This document shows, one piece after another, positions 59,750-64,000 of a stretch of 64,000 bases of DNA (its first letter is position 1; every line of letters starts with the position of its first letter). Source of the stretch: Streptococcus hyointestinalis. Its GTDB lineage: Bacteria > Bacillota > Bacilli > Lactobacillales > Streptococcaceae. The notes beneath the pieces were generated by a model. The model saw only the letters and a program-made list of their open reading frames with translations, ran no database searches and was not told the origin of the DNA. Location of the stretch: assembly GCF_011039275.1 (NCBI RefSeq), contig NZ_JAAKGB010000001.1, forward strand, positions 1,984,001 to 2,048,000. Reading direction: 5' to 3'. A program made the position numbers and the translations under genes.

Positions 59750-60512
59750 GACCAAACACCCTCACTGCATTGTCATAGGTTGCTTGGGCGACTTCTTCAA
59801 CTGGAAGTCCACGGAGTTCTGCGATTTTCTCCACGACATAGCGGGTGTAGGCTGGTTTATTTTCACGACCACGCTTAGGCACTGGGGCAAGGTAGGGTGC
59901 GTCTGTCTCTACTAATATCTTATCCAAAGGCAGGTGAGTCGCAGCTTCCTGTACATCCAAGGCTTTTTTGAAAGTCACCACGCCTGAAAAGGAAATAGCC
60001 ATGCCAAGGTCGATGAAACGCTCTGCCATTTCCAAAGAGCCTGAGTAAGAGTGCATAATGCCCCCACGAGGTCCGACGCCTTCTGCCTCGATGAGGTCAT
60101 AAGTGTCCTCTAAAGCGTCTCTGGTGTGGACAACAAAGGGAAGGTCAAGTTTTTTCGCCAGCTTCATCTGACGGCGAAAAACATCTGCCTGCACTTCCTT
60201 TGGTGCTGTCATCCAGTGATAGTCTAGCCCAATCTCACCAAGTGCAACGACCTTGGGGTGTTTGAGCTTTTCAAGTAGCCAAGCCTCCACCTCATCCGTG
60301 TAAGTGCCAGCCTCAGTCGGGTGCCAGCCAATGGTCGCATAGAGGTTGTCATAAGTCTCTATCAACTCCAAGGCACGCTCAATGGTCGGCTTATCAAAGC
60401 CCACGATATTCATCTTGGTCACGCCAAGCTCACGTGCCAGATCTATTTCTTCTTTTTCTTTGCCCTCAAAGTTTTCTACGTTGAGGTGAGTATGCGTATC
60501 AAAAATCTGCAT
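59742..60512 (-). CDS. tatD: TatD-family metal-dependent DNase
   Basis: 256 residues. Metal ligands: MQIFDTHTHLNVENF (HxH), GEIGLDYHW (Glu), VVHTRDALEDTY, HSYSGSLEMAER and VETDAPYLAPVP. TIM-barrel hydrolase with DNase/exonuclease activity. Precedes rnmV in one operon; an extended -10 TGGTATAAT lies about 30 bp before the ATG. Confidence 0.95.
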   Translation of the reverse strand: MQIFDTHTHLNVENFEGKEKEEIDLARELGVTKMNIVGFDKPTIERALELIETYDNLYATIGWHPTEAGTYTDEVEAWLLEKLKHPKVVALGEIGLDYHWMTAPKEVQADVFRRQMKLAKKLDLPFVVHTRDALEDTYDLIEAEGVGPRGGIMHSYSGSLEMAERFIDLGMAISFSGVVTFKKALDVQEAATHLPLDKILVETDAPYLAPVPKRGRENKPAYTRYVVEKIAELRGLPVEEVAQATYDNAVRVFGLD

Positions 60513-60560
60513 TATTTATCCTCCGGTTTGTCTCTTTTATTATACCATAAGACGATATGC

Positions 60561-60590
60561 AAAAACAGAAATCCTAAGATTTCTGTTTTT
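60561..60590 (-). terminator. dlt operon terminator
   Basis: AAAACAGAAATC-ctaa-GATTTCTGTTTTT, perfect 12-bp repeat after dltD, usable in both directions. Confidence 0.9.
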
Positions 60591-60593
60591 AAG

Positions 60594-62106
<1,513 letters not shown>

Positions 62107-62111
62107 TTATG

Positions 62112-63365
62112 TTATTGTGGATGTTTTGGAAACCACAGTTGGTCTAAAAAGCCTGAAAATAGTAAGAATGACACCATCACGACGTTAAACGTGATGACAA
62201 TACTCAAGGCTCTTGTGAATCGATTTTCAGGAAGATTAGGCTTGCCTGCGGCTTTTCGTTCTTTATTGATTTTTTTCTTCTTACGTAGCCAAGCATCGTT
62301 GATAATAAGACCGATACCGTGAAACAGCCCGTAAGCAATGTAATACCAAGTCACACCGTGCCAAAAGCCCATAAGAAGCATATTAACCAAATAAGCGACA
62401 CTGGATGTGGTATTACGGTTTTTAAAGACTTTATTTTTGACCAAGACCTTTACCAAGCGCATGAACACAAAGTCACGGAACCAAAAAGACAAACTCATGT
62501 GCCAACGGTTCCAAAATTCCTTGAGGTCATGTGAGATAAAGGGTTTGTTAAAGTTTATCGGACTCTTGATTCCCATGAGATTGGACACGGCTAGCGCAAA
62601 AAGGGTATAGCCTGCAAAGTCAAAGAAGAGGTCAAGCCCAAAAGCATACATGACACCTATGGTCGGGAGGTTGATAATCCCACCGTGCGCTAGAGCAAGC
62701 TCTTTGAGTGGTGGTAAAAGCACCTGCCCAAAGAAATAAGCAATGATAAACTTATAGAGAAAACCTAGCATGAGATACCAGATAGACTTCTCCAGCATAT
62801 CAAGCAACTCATCACGCTCTGGGATATTCTCATAATCATCGTTGAAACGCTTAAAGCGATCAATCGGACCACTGGAGAAAGTCGGCAGAAACATCAAAAA
62901 GCGTAAAAACTGCCAAAGCGTAAACTCCGTTAGCACCCCGTCACGCATCTCAATAATCATCCCCACCGCACGGAAAGTCAGATAGGAAATTCCCAGGAAA
63001 CCAAACAAGCTCTGATTGGCTGCTATAATCGGCGCCACCTTGACAAAAGCAAGAGGCAAGACAGACAAGAGACACCACAGGTAAAAGAGCCATTTATTAT
63101 TGTGGTTACGTCTGTAAATCTTGTAAGAAAAGACCAGAATCGTCTCCCAAATGACATAGGCTAGTAGTGATTTGAGTTGCAACTGCCCCTTGCCTGTCAA
63201 CATCAAGATGATAAAGGAAAAGCTAAATAGCGCCTCGTAGATAGGAAAACGCTTTTTAAAAAAGAGTCCTATGAAAATCGGCAACACCGCTAGTAGAAGA
63301 TAAAAGAAATACTGCGGATTACCATAAACCTCCATGTGAGGAAGAGCATTCCAAAATTGCATCAT
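62112..63365 (-). CDS. dltB: D-alanyl transfer membrane acyltransferase DltB
   Basis: 417 residues, MBOAT family with about 11 membrane segments; catalytic His in [18 protein letters not shown], plus [24 protein letters not shown] segment [17 protein letters not shown]. Moves D-alanyl groups across the membrane. Start codon overlaps the dltA stop. Confidence 0.97.
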   Translation of the reverse strand: MMQFWNALPHMEVYGNPQYFFYLLLAVLPIFIGLFFKKRFPIYEALFSFSFIILMLTGKGQLQLKSLLAYVIWETILVFSYKIYRRNHNNKWLFYLWCLLSVLPLAFVKVAPIIAANQSLFGFLGISYLTFRAVGMIIEMRDGVLTEFTLWQFLRFLMFLPTFSSGPIDRFKRFNDDYENIPERDELLDMLEKSIWYLMLGFLYKFIIAYFFGQVLLPPLKELALAHGGIINLPTIGVMYAFGLDLFFDFAGYTLFALAVSNLMGIKSPINFNKPFISHDLKEFWNRWHMSLSFWFRDFVFMRLVKVLVKNKVFKNRNTTSSVAYLVNMLLMGFWHGVTWYYIAYGLFHGIGLIINDAWLRKKKKINKERKAAGKPNLPENRFTRALSIVITFNVVMVSFLLFSGFLDQLWFPKHPQ

Positions 63366-64000
63366 GAACGATTGACCTCACTTATCAAGCGTTTAATGTC
63401 AATCTTACCATTTGGTGTCATCGGCAACTCGTCTTTATAGAGGAATTTGGATGGCATCATGTAGTCCATCATGATTTCTTTGAGTTCCTCTTTTATCGCC
63501 TTGGTAACATCCAAGTCACGCTCAAACTGCTCACGGACACCTGCTTTTAAGACGATGTAAGCCAAAAGATTTTGCACTTTGTGATCTTTATTGTAGCGAG
63601 GAACGGCAACGGCTGACTCAACATAGCAAGATTTTAGCAAGTTTTGTGCTACGTCTTCTAGCTCGATACGGTAGCCGTTAAACTTAATCTGAAAGTCCTT
63701 GCGACCACCATAAAGCAAAAGCCCCTCGTCGGTCATTTGCCCCAAGTCACCCGTATGGTAAGCAGGTTGCCCCTTGAAAGTAAAGAAGGCTTCTGCTGTC
63801 TTTTCGGGATTGTTGAGATAGCCCTTTGATACAGCTGGACCTGTGACGATAATTTCACCTTGCTGTCCGTTTGCGACAACCTCACCCCCATCATCCACGA
63901 TAAAGGTTGGCGAGTCTGGTTTCGGATAACCAATCGGCAGACGCTTGTAGTCTTCTAGCATATCGTCTGTGATAGCAACTGCTGACAAGGCAACTGTCGC
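63362..64000 (-). CDS. dltA: D-alanine--poly(phosphoribitol) ligase DltA, C-terminal part
   Basis: Only the last ~212 residues are in the window; the frame continues past base 64000. Adenylation-domain motifs: [20 protein letters not shown] (A7 region), [17 protein letters not shown] (A8) and [13 protein letters not shown] with the catalytic Lys (A10). Activates D-alanine and loads DltC. First gene of the dltABCD set. Confidence 0.96.
   Translation of the reverse strand, partial: ATVALSAVAITDDMLEDYKRLPIGYPKPDSPTFIVDDGGEVVANGQQGEIIVTGPAVSKGYLNNPEKTAEAFFTFKGQPAYHTGDLGQMTDEGLLLYGGRKDFQIKFNGYRIELEDVAQNLLKSCYVESAVAVPRYNKDHKVQNLLAYIVLKAGVREQFERDLDVTKAIKEELKEIMMDYMMPSKFLYKDELPMTPNGKIDIKRLISEVNRS

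Overview
The window is a stretch of a low-GC Firmicute chromosome, clearly a Streptococcus. The ribosomal proteins, PBP2a, the 449-residue Pgi, the small SRP RNA next to tadA, and the rsmA/rnmV/tatD/dlt order are all streptococcal. The Streptococcus bovis/equinus group is a plausible home but is not proven here. About the first 24 kb is the integrase-proximal two thirds of a Siphovirus-type prophage whose distal tail and lysis genes lie left of base 1. The rest is core chromosome.

Prophage, read from its late end (base 1) towards the integrase. Minus-strand structural genes run from major tail protein through head-tail joining proteins, major capsid, scaffold, a minor capsid protein with a toxin-like C-terminal domain, portal, and both terminase subunits (18-9123). 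An ArpU-type late regulator and a repeat/hairpin region precede terS. Next come small accessory genes, two DNA methyltransferases, a Bro-N antirepressor, SSB, MazG, DUF1351 and an ERF recombinase (9249-16875). The place where a replication initiator would be expected holds only broken gene remnants. Small HTH genes, a frameshifted membrane gene and a CI-type S24 repressor with palindromic operators form the immunity region (17364-20527). Between cI and int sits a plus-strand accessory ('moron') cassette: a membrane protein bracketed by 31-bp repeats, zinc-ribbon proteins, a DUF3800 protein and a convergent structured RNA. The integrase ends at 24128, and the right attachment site probably lies between it and csbD.

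Host chromosome. 24383-42065 carries csbD, surface and membrane proteins, pgi, the SRP RNA, tadA, tgt, leuS, a CcpA-controlled alpha-glucosidase, rpmG-secE-nusG, pbp2a and an RluD-type pseudouridine synthase. 42263-56655 is the S10-spc-alpha ribosomal protein superoperon from rpsJ to rplQ with secY, adk, infA and rpoA. 56879-60512 is rsmA, an AT-rich two-gene DarT/NADAR toxin-antitoxin insertion, rnmV and tatD. The window ends inside the dlt operon (D-alanylation of teichoic acids).

Most interesting points. (1) In the prophage, a zinc-ribbon protein ends in the same acidic DLPF tip as the phage SSB and overlaps a DUF3800 gene, which is followed by a convergent structured RNA with its own promoter and terminator. 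(2) A promoter/antisense-RNA arrangement overlaps a 41-residue basic membrane peptide in the immunity region. (3) There is a candidate DarT1/NADAR guanosine ADP-ribosylation module between rsmA and rnmV. (4) The pbp2a and rluD-like genes are divergent and both apparently leaderless. (5) Several broken genes are repairable by one base in a T-run or by one codon.
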